Of a stretch of 64,000 bases of DNA, positions 24,161 through 35,620 are shown one piece after another. Both the position numbers and the translations under genes were made by a program. A model generated the notes under the pieces. The model was not told the DNA's origin. It worked only from the letters and a program-made list of their open reading frames with translations, and did not search any database. The DNA is taken from positions 463,526 through 527,525 of the forward strand of contig NTMA01000018.1 in NCBI GenBank assembly GCA_002917075.1, written 5' to 3'. The DNA is from Hawksworthiomyces lignivorus. Lineage: Eukaryota; Ascomycota; Sordariomycetes; Ophiostomatales; Ophiostomataceae. Numbering within the stretch: the stretch's first letter is position 1; each line of letters starts with the position of its first letter.

Positions 24161-27100
24161 TTACCACCGCCGGCTGTACGCGGATTCCTGCGACGAATTG
24201 TAGCGGCTCTCCTTGCCGCTCTCGTTCTTGCGCCGGAGCAGGCGGCCCATCGACGCGAGGTCGCCGTCGCCGAAGCCCGCCTTGGCCGCGGCAGCTGCGG
24301 AGCCGGACTCTTCTTCGCCGCCGGCACCGGGGGGGCCGCGGCCGTCGTGCTTGAACAGGTCCATGAGCTCCTGGAGGCCCAGCTTGAGCGCGTTCTTCTT
24401 GCCCTTGCCGCCGGCGAGGCCGCCCTCGAGGGCGTGGGCCGCCAGTAGTCGCTTCTTCTCCTGCAGCTCGAGGATGCGCTGCTCGACCGTGTCGGCCACG
24501 GTCAGCTTGTAGACGGTGACGTCGACCGTCTGCGTCAGCCGGTGCACGCGGTCAATGGCCTGCTCCTCGACAAAGGGGTTCCAGAAGGGCTCCAGGATGA
24601 CCACGCGCGTGGCGGCCGTCAGGTTCAAGCCCAGGGCGCCGCACTTGAGGCTGCACAGCAGCACGCGCGTGGCCGGGTCGTTGCGGAGGCTGTGCAAGCT
24701 AGCCTCACGGGCGTCGTTGCGCATGCCGCCGTCGTAGCGCACGTGGCCCAGGCCGGCCTTGTCCAGGAACGGCGCCACCAGGTCTAGCATGGACGTGAAC
24801 TGCGAGAACACGATGAACTTGTGCTCGGCCGCCTCGTCGCGGAGGATGCTGAGCATCTTGCGGATCTTGGCCGAGACCATGACGTGCGACGACGACGATG
24901 AGGACTTCTTCTTTCTCGCGGCTCTCGCTTTCAGACGGTGAGCACCCAAAAATGAGTTCTCGTCTACCATGGACAAAAACTCGTCCTCGGATATTCCTGA
25001 GTCGCTATCAGAGTCGTCGGAATCCTCGTCGTCAGAGTTGCTAGCGCTGCCTGCCGATGACGCAGAAGCAGAATCGTCGTCGTCGTCATCGTCACTGCTG
25101 TCACCAATGTGGACGCCGCCTTTTTTCTTCAGCTTTGCAACCTCTGACTTCCCGTCATCTTCGATAAAGCTGCTGAGCCGGCTAGCATCTTCGTCTTCCT
25201 CCTCAGAGTGATGGATGGAGTCGTCGCTATTGATCCAGTCACCGCCGCCCTCGGCGTCTTCGTCCTCCTGTCCGCCCGCCTTGCCCAGACGCAGCGAGCC
25301 TCTCTGGTCTTCTCCCACCAGCCAGCTGCCGTCGGCCTCCTCTTCCTCGTCGTCGCTGTCAATAATAGCACGCCGGTTTCTAGGCTTGCGCTGCGTTCTC
25401 TTGTTGGAAACAACGTCTTCACCATCGTCTTCATCTGCTTGTGGCTTCTTCTTCTGCTCCCTTCTTTTTTCTGCTTTCTTTGATTTCTTGTGTTTCCTGT
25501 GGGTCCTGTGGTCTTTGGTCTTCTTTGCCTTCGGACTTGTCTCGTCCAGGATATCGCGGTCTGCCAGGCAGCTGGCACAGACCAGCCCGTCGCCGGGATC
25601 GCATTCCACCTGCTCCTCCTTTGTCAGATCAGTCATGCATACCTCGCACTTTTTCGCCTGAATGCCGAGACCGCCAAGGGCATCGGCGAGCGCATCAATG
25701 TCACCGTCTGTGGCGGAAGACTTTTGCGAAGCAGGAACCGGATCGGTGGAGAGCGCGTCTTTGTCTTTTTCCAGCTTGAGATTGAGCAGCTTGGGGTGGT
25801 TGCATGCTTGCCGCAGACGCAATAGAAGGACCAGGGCATTGGCGTAGCTCACTGACTTGCCCGACATCATCTTTTGGAGACTCTTGTCAGCCCGCTCCTC
25901 GAGCCGGTCATAAAATTGCCGCTCCGCAGGAGAGAACTCGGCTGAGACATTGACGACATTGCGCTGCGTGATCTTGAAACTTGGCGCAGCAGGCGTAGAG
26001 GTAGCAGGCGTAGATGTCCCGCTGTCGTCACCCGCAGTGCCGTCCTTGGCTGCCGCAGCCGACGCGGCTGCGGCATCCAAGGCCTTCTTTCCGCCAGGGA
26101 GCAGGGCGCCCTCCTCCTTGAGAATGTCTTTCGTTCTCCGCTTCATGAAACAGCGCAGAAGGCTGTGAAGCCGGCGGATCGCCAGATAGCCTCGGCCATT
26201 CTTCATGGGCGCATCGATGTGAGCACGCCACTCAGCTAGATTGTTGTAAGGCGTAATGCGCAAAAAGTTGACAAGACTTTGCAGCTCGTCTAGGTTGTTT
26301 TGCATCGGCGTGCCTGTCAGACACCAGCGGAACTCGGCGGAGAGCGCGCAGCAGGCTTTGGTCATCTTGGCATTGCGGTTCTTGATGCTATGCGCCTCGT
26401 CCAAGATTACGCGCAACCAGTTGACGCCGAAACAGCCACTCTTGAGCGGATCACTGCTGTGGTTGTGCTCTGAGACGAGAATCTGGTAGGTCGTGATGAC
26501 GACGTCATATTTGGTCAGTTCTTTGGGGTTGGCCGTCCGCTGTGGACCGTGGTGTACACAAACGCGAGACATCCTGTCTGTGGACACCTTCTCCTTGATC
26601 TCAGCCTCCCACTGCCGAATCAACGCGAGTGGCGCTACTACTAGAGTAGAGCCGTTGATGCTCTCGTAGTGCTTTTTCCAACCCGGCGCGTCCTTGGCGG
26701 GTTTTGGGTTGGTGATAATGAGCGAGATGGCCTGAAGCGTCTTGCCCAAGCCCATGTCATCGGCCAGGATGCCGCCCTTGGGCACCCTTCCCCGCTTAAC
26801 GGGGCCGAGCTCACGTCCCTTCATCCACTGCACGCCCTCTACCTGGTGCGGCAGCAGCTTCACTTTGATGCCGTCGACCGAGCCGTCCTCTGAGACCTCG
26901 GCATTTTTCTTTTCCTTCTCTTTCTCCGCGGCCGCATCTTTCCCTGCCTTGCTTTTCTCGTCCGCTTCGTCTTCGTCGTCGTCGTCCTCCATGCCGCCCT
27001 CCAAAAGAGCCTTTAGGTCAGCTGCCGCTTTATCAGGATCGGTGTAAAAGTCCACGTCTGCATACGAAGACGTAGGTGCCATGGAGGGTGCATTGCCACT

Positions 27101-27637
27101 GCTGCTGCCATTGCTGCCATTTTTGTTGCTGTAATACGAACTGACAGGGTATGCAGCACCGCCGGCTGGCTGCGAAGATCCCAGGGAGCTGAACATGGGC
27201 CGCGGGGCCGGCTTGCGATCAGGTTGCTTCGGTGCCAAGGGCCCAGTAAGCCGTTGGGGCCGGTGGTGCTCGGGTCGGTTCCGGTTAGTATTGAACATGA
27301 GATTCTGCCGCCGCTGCATCATCGCTGCAGCTGACGACGACGGCGCTGGCGCCGCCGGCGATGCCATCTGCGTGGGCATACCAAATACGGGACGGCTTGT
27401 CGCCATGCCGCCGAGGCCGCCACTGTTGTCTGCTCTGTTCTTGCTCGGAGTCATCACCGCAGGAGCTGGGCTGCTCGTGATATCGATAATATCATTGGGA
27501 GCAGAAATGGGCTGCAGAGGCGAGTCCATGAAGCCGCCCGTGCCTTGTGAGTCGAAGCCGCTTTGCGAGTTCATAGCCTGCGAGCTGACGATCATGAGGT
27601 CGTCATCCGAGAAGGATGCACTACGCGAGCGGGCCAT
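24161..27637 (-). CDS. SNF2-family DNA-dependent ATPase (Rad5/Rad16-like)
   Basis: One uninterrupted exon encodes 1158 residues. The N-terminal 250 residues are disordered. The SNF2 ATPase core then shows DDMGLGKTLQAISL (motif I), VILDEAHSIKN (motif II) and LTGTPMQNNLDELQSL (motif III). A four-cysteine C-x2-C...C-x2-C module follows (CEVCMTDLT...VCASC), where Rad5/Rad16 relatives carry a RING. A long acidic and basic low-complexity insert comes next (near 24970-25500), then the helicase C lobe ending in IDRVHRLTQTVDVTVYKL. Members of this group act in DNA repair, transcription termination or SUMO/ubiquitin-linked remodelling. The cysteine module lacks a clear C3HC4 pattern, so ubiquitin-ligase activity should not be assumed. 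Confidence 0.88.
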   Translation of the reverse strand: MARSRSASFSDDDLMIVSSQAMNSQSGFDSQGTGGFMDSPLQPISAPNDIIDITSSPAPAVMTPSKNRADNSGGLGGMATSRPVFGMPTQMASPAAPAPSSSAAAMMQRRQNLMFNTNRNRPEHHRPQRLTGPLAPKQPDRKPAPRPMFSSLGSSQPAGGAAYPVSSYYSNKNGSNGSSSGNAPSMAPTSSYADVDFYTDPDKAAADLKALLEGGMEDDDDEDEADEKSKAGKDAAAEKEKEKKNAEVSEDGSVDGIKVKLLPHQVEGVQWMKGRELGPVKRGRVPKGGILADDMGLGKTLQAISLIITNPKPAKDAPGWKKHYESINGSTLVVAPLALIRQWEAEIKEKVSTDRMSRVCVHHGPQRTANPKELTKYDVVITTYQILVSEHNHSSDPLKSGCFGVNWLRVILDEAHSIKNRNAKMTKACCALSAEFRWCLTGTPMQNNLDELQSLVNFLRITPYNNLAEWRAHIDAPMKNGRGYLAIRRLHSLLRCFMKRRTKDILKEEGALLPGGKKALDAAAASAAAAKDGTAGDDSGTSTPATSTPAAPSFKITQRNVVNVSAEFSPAERQFYDRLEERADKSLQKMMSGKSVSYANALVLLLRLRQACNHPKLLNLKLEKDKDALSTDPVPASQKSSATDGDIDALADALGGLGIQAKKCEVCMTDLTKEEQVECDPGDGLVCASCLADRDILDETSPKAKKTKDHRTHRKHKKSKKAEKRREQKKKPQADEDDGEDVVSNKRTQRKPRNRRAIIDSDDEEEEADGSWLVGEDQRGSLRLGKAGGQEDEDAEGGGDWINSDDSIHHSEEEDEDASRLSSFIEDDGKSEVAKLKKKGGVHIGDSSDDDDDDDSASASSAGSASNSDDEDSDDSDSDSGISEDEFLSMVDENSFLGAHRLKARAARKKKSSSSSSHVMVSAKIRKMLSILRDEAAEHKFIVFSQFTSMLDLVAPFLDKAGLGHVRYDGGMRNDAREASLHSLRNDPATRVLLCSLKCGALGLNLTAATRVVILEPFWNPFVEEQAIDRVHRLTQTVDVTVYKLTVADTVEQRILELQEKKRLLAAHALEGGLAGGKGKKNALKLGLQELMDLFKHDGRGPPGAGGEEESGSAAAAAKAGFGDGDLASMGRLLRRKNESGKESRYNSSQESAYSRRW

Positions 27638-28622
27638 TGTGCCGATATGGCAAGTATGGGAAGTTGTGGATGTAGGGGGAGGAACAAAAGTCGTTGTGAG
27701 GATAAGATCACCGAAGCTCTTGGCTGGCTCCTCTCGTGTCTTGACGGGAGGTACAACTAGTCCTTTTCGTGGAGAGGAAGGCCGGCGTGGCGACTCGTGG
27801 AAAGAGGGACTATCTTGGGCTGCGAGAGTGTTCTTGGGCTGAAATCCAAAACCAGCACCAGGCTTGGTCCTAATTTATAGACAAAGGGCCTCGGTCAGCA
27901 GCTGTGTCACTCCCAAAGCAGACGGCAGAGACAAAGGAGGGAGCGAGATGGAGATGTAGCAGGGAGACTCACCTCATTGATTATGACAATCAAGTGAGCA
28001 GACAAGCATGCGAAGCTAGCTCGCTTGACTAAAAAAGAAGCACCGAGAGAAGGAATAGCAGTCTTTTTCGCAGTCTGAGGTTGCCTTGCATCAGCATCAG
28101 AGAGCTATCGTGCACAGAGTGTCGAATACTATATTGAAGAAGCCGTTTGCAGGAGTTTGGCTGAGACTGACAAGGGCGGGCGTCATGCATTCTTATTGGC
28201 TGACTTAGTGGCGTAAACAGGTGGGTGCTGAGCAACGCCACTACTGATAAGATAAGGTACTCCGTGTGCCTCCAGAGGGTACAGGGTACATTCGCTGTAT
28301 TTGTTTACTTTTCGCTAGGCAGAAGCCCTGCAAAAGACGGAAAACCGAGCTACGAGAGAGAGCCCTGTCACACTGGTGCGTATGATTAATGGATTTTGGG
28401 GAAATGACAGCGCATTGCGGCGCAATATCCTGCATGGGTTGGTACGTTTGGTGCCCAAGTAGGGCCGGTTATGCTAACGGGTACCATTTCACTCCTCTGC
28501 TCAAAACAAATGTCAAGGAAACCTCGATATGCGTCTCTTTGCGTAATCAATGCAGCCTCAATTTCATCGCTGTCCAATCCATGCAGCCCGCATACATGCA
28601 ATCAGAGACCATGGCACTATCA
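27638..28622. other. Intergenic region upstream of the SNF2 gene
   Basis: This holds the promoter and leader of the SNF2 ATPase gene and the 3' region of the Ran-binding gene. No supported ORF is present. The ORFs that extend across the SNF2 start on the plus strand are antisense shadows. Confidence 0.55.
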
Positions 28623-30641
28623 TCACTGAATGGATGTGTCTGTGTAGGGATCAAACCCGACCCTCTGCTTAGCTGCCCTTTTTGCTCTCCACTTATCTTC
28701 ACCGGTCAGCCCTGTGGTCGATGTCTCTTCCAAAAAGAAAGTGAGAATATGATCTGGTATCGAGAGATGGGATGTCTGCTGGAACTCTTGGAGGCTCATC
28801 ATACGGATCAGCATTTCAAGAAGAGAAAGAGACGAGGTGACAGAACCGTATGGTGATCGAGGCGTGAGCGATTCCGGCTTGCTTGGCGTAAGCTTTCTGC
28901 CCGAGCTTTGTATCGGAGAACTGCGTGAGATCTGCTGCTGCAGGCCGTCGCCATTTGTAGATAGCAACTCTGATACGGAGAGTTCGTGAAGTTGCACCGA
29001 GAGGTGAACATCAGCAGAAGCGCATTTGGCATGTTCTGGTTCAGCAGTCGTGTCTAAGAAGAGAGACTTGTCATCTTCGCATATTTCATCTTGCTCATCG
29101 CTGTCGCAGTCGTCTCCGATAAAGACTTCCAGCGCGAGCCACTCTGGGTCCAGATGCTGTGGAAATTGCCACTTGGTCTCTTCATGAGCCTGGCAATGGT
29201 CTTGCTTGCAGGAGCGGCTCTGGACAATGCTTTCATCGTGCGTCTCAGGCGATACCATCCCAGATGGACTCTCGTCTATCACAAATGTTGTCCTTTCTGC
29301 ATCGGTCTCCCCATTGTCTGGACCCGGCATCATATGCTGCATTGTGTTATTTGGTGCCACAGCCGACCTGTCACGTTTCAAGAGAAGGACGGCACTGTTG
29401 TCCAGCTCGTTTGCAGAGTCTACGTTCAAAATACGCCCAGTGTCTGTATAGAATATCTTTGAAATCTGATGAATTGGTATCGACTCCCGGATGCCAGCCC
29501 GCCGTATACCATCATATGAGCTGAACGATGCCTCCTCCTCTTCGTCGTCATGGACTCGGCCATCGTCCAGATCTTCAATTATTTCAAGTTGATAGGCATA
29601 CTCATCCTCACAAGAGGGAGAGAGTCCTAGACTCAGCGTTACGGCTCCTTTTTCTCTTTGGTCTGTCGTGTCCTGCGGTTTTGAGAGATAGCCCAGCTTG
29701 CGGTCGAAGTCCCAACCTGGAGGTGTCCGGTAAAGACGAACACGACACTTGTGCAAGACTTCTTGCCAAATTGGCTTCCTCTGGCCTTCTTCGATCCCAT
29801 ACGGCTGGATTTCCTCTTGGAGATCTCCGGTACAGCCTTTCTCTGTGGCAGAATGGCCCAGGAACAGCATATAAAGGGACAGTGAAAACGATGGCCCAAT
29901 TGGCACCGGCCGACACGGGCTGTTAGAAAATTGTGTATCACCCACTGTAAGAAACATGCTGCTCTGGAGCAGCCGCGACGGAGAGATGCTTGGTGGCAGC
30001 GAGGCAGACAGGCTCTCACCAGATGCCGTGAGGGCAAGCTGGATAAGAGGAATGTCGTCGTTGATGCGCATCAATAAGCTTTTAATGTCACGAATAATCT
30101 CTGCTACGTCGGTCTTCCGATGCTCTGCTGTCAAACTGTGCTTGCCAGTTGCTTGGGCGAACTCTTCGTTGGAGGCCGCCTTCTCACAACGTCTTCCCAA
30201 CGTGACAATGTCGCGATGCAAAGCTTTCGCTAAAGCGGCTGCATTTGCTAGAAATGCATTGCCACGACTAGATCTAGAAGTAGAAATGTCTCATTAAGAG
30301 AAAATGTATAGATATAGAAAGCAGCGAGATGTTTGTATATGAAGCAGTCGGAGATCTCATACATACCTGAACTCAATGAGATCGAGAGCTGGAGAGATGA
30401 TCTGTTGGCCATTTGTTAGAGCATGAGCCTCAAAGTATATAGCATCCTCACATCGGCTTGCCTTGATCTTGCTGTTTAGGATCTTCTGGAGGGCTAGAAG
30501 CTCTGCAAAGTGAGTCTCGTTGTCGACTGTCTTCAAGAGACGAGAACACTGCTGCAGAGCAAAATTGGACGTCAGAGCTATACCACAGCGCATGGCATAA
30601 TTGGCAGCTTGCACGCCGAGTCTGGCGAGAAATTCATCCAT
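28623..30641 (-). CDS. Ran-binding (Yrb30-like) family protein
   Basis: Three exons (30462-30641, 30367-30401, 28623-30267) total 1860 nt and give 619 residues. The N-terminus (ANYAMRCGIALTSNFALQQC, then SRLLKTVDN, IISPALDLIEF and RGNAFLANAAALAKALHRDI) is the conserved helical block I associate with the fungal Ran-binding family of yeast Yrb30, which binds RanGTP and acts in nuclear transport. I assign it from memory of the family, without a search. The rest is polar and acidic (for example SDEQDEICEDDKS) with few conserved blocks. Intron 1 is a 60-nt GC-AG intron (30402-30461). Leaving it in would add 20 residues in frame, but the joined NSKIK-IISPALDLIEF reading is the family's. The gene is divergent from SUP35. 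Confidence 0.72.
30402..30461 (-). other. GC-AG intron in the Ran-binding gene
   Basis: The donor is ATCAAG/GCAAGC, the branch site CTCTAAC and the acceptor CCAACAG. Length is 60 nt, a multiple of three with no stop, so retention would be silent for the frame. Confidence 0.75.
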
Positions 30642-31604
30642 AACTCTTTCGGGTTGTCCATAGTTTGAAAAATTGAAAAAGCCTGACGATAGGCAAACAG
30701 ATGAAGATCATGGAAATAGAGAGATGAGAGTGAAGTTGACGTTGGGGCAAGAGTATCTTGAGAGGTTTCAGGGAGCTATTAGATAGCTTTAGGCGAGCTT
30801 CAGGGTAGCTTTGGGAAAGCTTCAGGCATTACACTGTGATTTTAGTGCGTGTAGCGTGTAAGTTGGGACAGGTACCCGTCCCTACAGTGCGGTGTCCACC
30901 AATCTTTGTGCCTATAATACCGGCTTTGCAGGTGAGTTTGTCTGCCCCGCGATGAGGCCCTGGCAGATTTGTCTCTGTTAGTGCAGGTGGGCACCGCACT
31001 GTCCTCTTTTGGCAAATATGACGTAGGTACACTGTGCAACTGCCACTGGGATCCATACGACCCACGTGATGGATCGCCCGCACTTTCCCAAGGCTTTTCT
31101 TCCGGAACAATGGCGGGGCAAATAAAAAGAAAAATTAAAAATAAAACAGGAAAAAAAAAAAGCAGCGCATCGTCTTCTTCAAGGCCGACTGGCCCATCTA
31201 TACTTCACCTCTAACAACAGCATTCTTGCACCTTGACAGAGAAATCGTACAATATCTAGGCAGAATATCCGTTCCTTGGGCCAATCCGTCGTGAACTGGG
31301 AGGGAAACCAAAAATCCCATTTTAAGGACTAGTGCCTCTGCGTTGAGTCACTGGGCAGCAACGCTGCCTATTTGCCTGTTCCGCATCTTCTCTTTTTCTT
31401 CTGCTTTTAGATCAGCTGCATCACGCAGTTTCGCACTTTTGAAAGATAGCCCGTTCTTGGATTTGTTTTTCTCTGATCTCGTCTTGAAGTAATTTTGAGA
31501 TCTCTATTTTTTTTACCCTCTTTCTTATTTTTATTTTTTATTTACGAACCCGAAGAATTCCCCCAGTCTCCAAATATACCGACAGGGTTTATTAGTCTAC
31601 GAAA
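30642..31604. promoter_or_regulatory. Divergent promoter region, Ran-binding gene / SUP35
   Basis: This 963-bp interval lies between two divergent start codons. It holds a 17-bp inverted repeat with one mismatch (arms 30884-30900 and 30986-31002), four diverged AGCTT(T/C)-type direct repeats near 30775-30825, and CT/TTTTT-rich leader sequence before SUP35 (31380-31600). Confidence 0.6.
30884..31002. repeat. Inverted repeat, 17-bp arms
   Basis: The left arm at 30884-30900 starts ACAGTGCGGTG. The right arm at 30986-31002 is its reverse complement with one mismatch. The arms are separated by 85 bases in the divergent promoter region. Confidence 0.85.
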
Positions 31605-34100
31605 ATGTCTCACCTCAACTCTTGGGAAGATGATCCAGCGGCTCAGGACGACAACTTGGCGCAGCAGACGCAGCAAATGAACCTGGGTGGCGGCCGAGGC
31701 CGAGGTGGCGGTGGTCGTGGGCGCGGCGGCGGCAACTTCAACGGTGGCGCTTCTACGTTCCAGCCCGGTGCTGCCACCTTTAACCCTGGCCAGCCTTATG
31801 GCTCCAACTTCGTTCCCCAGTACCAGCAGCAGCAGCAGCAGCAGTATTACAACCAGGGCTACGGCTATCCTCAATACGGCGGCCAGTCTGGATACGATCA
31901 GTACAACCAAGGGTATGCTGGCGTGTACGGTGGCAATCAGGGCTACAACAACCAGCAGAGCTACGGTAAGCTTTCAAATTTTGCGTGACACACAGAAATT
32001 GCATGAGCGGTCGAGGACTGACAGAAATGGAACTGCAAGGCCAATACCATAGCAACTACCAGAACCAGCAACAGTCCCAACGCGGAGGCGGCCAGTATTC
32101 TACCCGAGGCGGTCCTACGATTGCGAAGCGGCCGACAGACAACGCGGCAGCGCCCGCAACAGAGGCTGCGTCTCCTGCACCTGCAGCCGCACCGGCTGCC
32201 ATGCCTGCAGAGAGCATCGGCGCCAAGGTTCTGAGCATCGGCGGCGACAGCGCCAAGCCCAAGGTGGCCAAGGTGCTGTCGATTGGTGTGCCCGCAGCAC
32301 CAAAGGAGGAAGCCAAAGAAGAGGCGCCGAAGAAGGAAGAGCCAAAGAAGGAGACCGCCGCCGCTGCCGCTGCCACCCCCGACCCAGCTGCCACTGGCGC
32401 CGCTGCTGCTGCTGCTGGCGCAAAAGCCACGGCCACCAAGGCCATTGAGAAGACGGGTGCCACACAGACCTCAGGCAGCGGCACTACGTCGCCTACACCG
32501 TCGTCTGGCCGCTCGAGCCCTTCACGTGCTGGCTCAGCAAAGGCCGCACGCGACGCAGATGCTGTGCAGAAGGAGCAGGCAGCAGACGTGGACGACGAGA
32601 CGCTCAAGGAAATCTACGGCAAGGAGCACGTGAACATCATCTTCATCGGCCACGTCGACGCCGGCAAGTCGACGCTGGGCGGTTCGATTCTCTATGCGAC
32701 CGGTATGGTGGACCAGCGCACGCTGGACAAGTACAAGCGCGAAGCCAAGGATATGGGCCGTGAGACCTGGTACCTGTCATGGGCTCTGGACTTGACCAAC
32801 GAGGAGAGATCCAAGGGCAAGACGGTCGAGGTCGGCCGCGGCTTCTTCGAGACAGAGAAGCGCCGCTACAGCATTCTCGACGCTCCCGGCCACAAGACCT
32901 ATGTGCCTAACATGATTGGCGGTTAGTACTACTTTTTATAGCTTCTTTGAGGCTTTTTCCCTTTCATTTCCCTCCCCTTTTCAGTTTTCTAATGAACGTT
33001 TACAGGCGCCTCTCAAGCCGACGTCGGTATCCTCGTCATCTCTGCACGCAAGGGCGAGTACGAGACCGGCTTCGAAAAGGGCGGCCAGACCAGAGAGCAC
33101 GCCATGCTGGCCAAGACACAAGGTGTCAACAAGCTGATCGTCGTCATCAACAAGATGGACGACCCCACCGTCAACTGGTCGCAGGAACGGTACAAGGAGT
33201 GCACGACCAAGCTGTCGCAGTTCCTGAAGGGCACGGGTTACAACCTCAAGACCGACGTCTTCTTCATGCCCATTGCCGCTCAGCAGATCCTCAACATCAA
33301 GGACCGCATTCCCAAGGGCACCGCCGACTGGTACAACGGCCCGTCGCTGTTGGAGTACCTCGACGGTATGCAGGCGCTGGAGCGCAAGGTGAACGCGCCA
33401 TTCATGATGGCCATCAACGCCAAGTACCGCGACATGGGCACCATGTGCGAGGGCAAGATCGAGGCCGGTGTTGTCAAGAAGGGCATGAGCTTGATCATGA
33501 TGCCGAACAAGCAGCAGGTGGATATCACCGCCGTCTATGGCGAGACCGAGGACGAGGTGCCCATCGCGCAGTGCGGTGACCAGGTGCGCCTGCGCCTGCG
33601 CGGCATCGAGGAGGAGGAGATCATGCCCGGCTTCGTGCTGTGCTCGCCCAAGCGCCTGGTACACAACGTCACCACCTTTGAGGCGCAGGTGCGCATCCTC
33701 GAGCTCAAGACCATCCTGACGGCCGGCTACAACTGCGTGCTGCACGTGCACTCGGCCATCGAGGAGGTCACCTTCGCGGCGCTCCTGCACAAGCTGCAGA
33801 AGGGCACCAACCGCAAGAGCAAGCTGCCGCCGTCACACGCCAAGCGGGGCGACAGCATCATCGCCCGGCTGCAGGTCACCGGCGGTGCTGGCTCTGTGTG
33901 CGTTGAGCGGTTTGAAGACTACCCGCAGCTGGGTCGCTTCACGCTGCGCGACCAGGTAGGTTCCTCGATTTCTTCTTTTCTCGCCTGCTTCCTTTTCAAC
34001 AGGCAAATTGCGTGTGTTCTATTTTTGCTGACTAGTTTTACAGGGTCAAACCATTGCCATTGGCAAGATCATCAAGCTGATCACGGATGAGGACGCTTAA
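31605..34100 (+). CDS. SUP35: Translation termination factor eRF3 (Sup35)
   Basis: Four exons (31605-31965, 32025-32921, 33006-33955, 34044-34100) total 2265 nt and give 754 residues. The N-terminus is prion-like: RGG-type glycine repeats, then Q/N/G/Y repeats (a run of Q near 31828-31845). A charged K/E/A-rich middle domain follows. The GTPase domain shows GHVDAGKSTLGG (G1), DAPGHKTYVPNM (G3) and NKMDD (G4). Two EF-Tu-like beta barrels end in QTIAIGKIIKLI. With eRF1 the protein hydrolyses GTP to release finished peptides at stop codons. The intron 1 acceptor is the least certain: CTGACAG before 32025 keeps phase, but a downstream AAG would also. Other junctions are clear. Confidence 0.95.
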
Positions 34101-34444
34101 ATGGGCAAAGAGGAGGCGGCCCGCCACGACTGACGACGAGATGCTCAGTATATGGGAGGCCCGGGGCATGGAGGACAACAATTGTATGGAAGAAACAGCA
34201 ACAGCGGCAGCAGCTATGACACAAACACAGCTAGGAAGGCCTGGCGCAAAAAGTCGATTATATTCTTCGCATTTGTTTTTGCTGTTGGTTTGCACAGAAT
34301 AGACGTAAAAATTACGAAACAAAGATCCACAAAACAGTACATTGTCTCCAGAACCCTTTAGCCACATTACATACTAAATCATGTCCAAGCCAATTTTCAG
34401 CATTCTCTTCATCTAGCGTCCTCCGCATGCAAACAAACTCGGGC
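34101..34444. other. Convergent 3' spacer
   Basis: This lies between the SUP35 stop and the stop of the DUF1295 gene. It must hold both 3' UTRs, and I see no other feature. Confidence 0.6.
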
Positions 34445-35620
34445 TCAAAACAGCCTGGGGAAGAACGTGGGCGTGTTCTTCTTCCACTCCTGGTAGTCCT
34501 TCCGCTGCCCGTACTTGCGGTCGTACTTGGGCTCGCTCAGCGGCACGCCGCTGATCTTGAGCAGCAGGAACGCCGTGAATGCCGGGCTGATGAAGGGTAC
34601 CGCCAGCGACGTCACCGTGCTGATGCCACCGAGAGCCGCGCGGACGGACTCCTGGTTCAAGGCGCCGGCGGCCACGACGGCGATGCCCGTCCACAGCATG
34701 GTCTCGCCAAAGTAATGGGGGTGGCGGCTAGAGGGGAAAGTGAAGGAGGAGGAGTAGTGTCAGCTAGAGTTCCACTTTGCTTTCTCGCTGTTCCAAGGGC
34801 AAGAAGACAGAATAGAAACCCGACTTCGCATTGCCCTGCGGAGAGGGGAGGGGGAACGTACCTCCGGCTCCACAGCCCTCGAGCCATGAACACCTCGTCG
34901 TGCTGCTTGGCGTGCTTCGCCAGCGCCCACTGTTCCTTCTGCCAGTCGGCGATGGACTCGATGACAAGCCCGGTCACGAACAGGCCGAAGCCCACCACGT
35001 CGCTCCACTGCACGGCCGCCGGCAAGGCCGCCGGCACCGCCGGCGCCACCGCGTTGACGGCCATGACGGGCGATTGGATCAGCAGTACCCAGCACGCCTG
35101 GGCGGCCCAGGCCACCAGGATCTTGGCGGGCCTCTTGCGCATCGGATCGAAGCGCGAGTCCTTGCCCTCGCGCAGGATGCGGCGGAAGAGGTAGGAACCA
35201 ACTACGAGAAAGCGTCAGCACGAACTATAGCCGGGATAAGAAACCAAAAAAAAAAAAAAAAAAGAGCATAAGAATGAGAAAGAAAGAAAAAAAATGGTGA
35301 AAAGGAGCCGTACTGCGGACAGTCCATAAGACGACGGCACTCGTGAGGGCCAGCTGCCGCCAGTGGGGCCCGCTCGCAACGGCGCTGCCACTGCTCTCGA
35401 GCCGCCATCGCGGCAGGTAGAGGCTGAGCAGGGCAATGGCAAAATTTGTCACTGCGCCCGAGAGATCGTAGTAGCGCTCCGTGGGCGGGTGCACCAGGAA
35501 GGTGGACGGCACAGCCACGACCGTCTGGAGCGCCAAAGAGGCGATTGTGCAGGGAACAACATTGCGGAGGAGCGGGCTCTTAAAGTTGGTGAGCCCGAGG
35601 AGGGCGCTGACAGCCGACAT
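34445..35620 (-). CDS. DUF1295 / steroid-reductase-like membrane protein
   Basis: Three exons (35314-35620, 34862-35201, 34445-34727) total 930 nt and give 309 residues. There are several hydrophobic segments (for example near VLLIQSPVMAVNAV, VVGFGLFVTGLVIESIAD, LWTGIAVVAAGAL and LAVPFISPAFTAFLLLK). The C-terminal signature SRHPHYFGETMLWTGI, followed by EPKYDRKYG and PTFFPRLF, is typical of DUF1295 proteins, which resemble the 3-oxo-5-alpha-steroid 4-dehydrogenase C-terminal fold. The substrate is unknown in fungi. Both junctions are phase-consistent, and the second rebuilds the conserved SRH motif. An endomembrane location is inferred from the segments. Confidence 0.85.

Noticed and set aside
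32981..33790. 269-codon minus-strand ORF
   Set aside because: It is antisense to the SUP35 GTPase domain.
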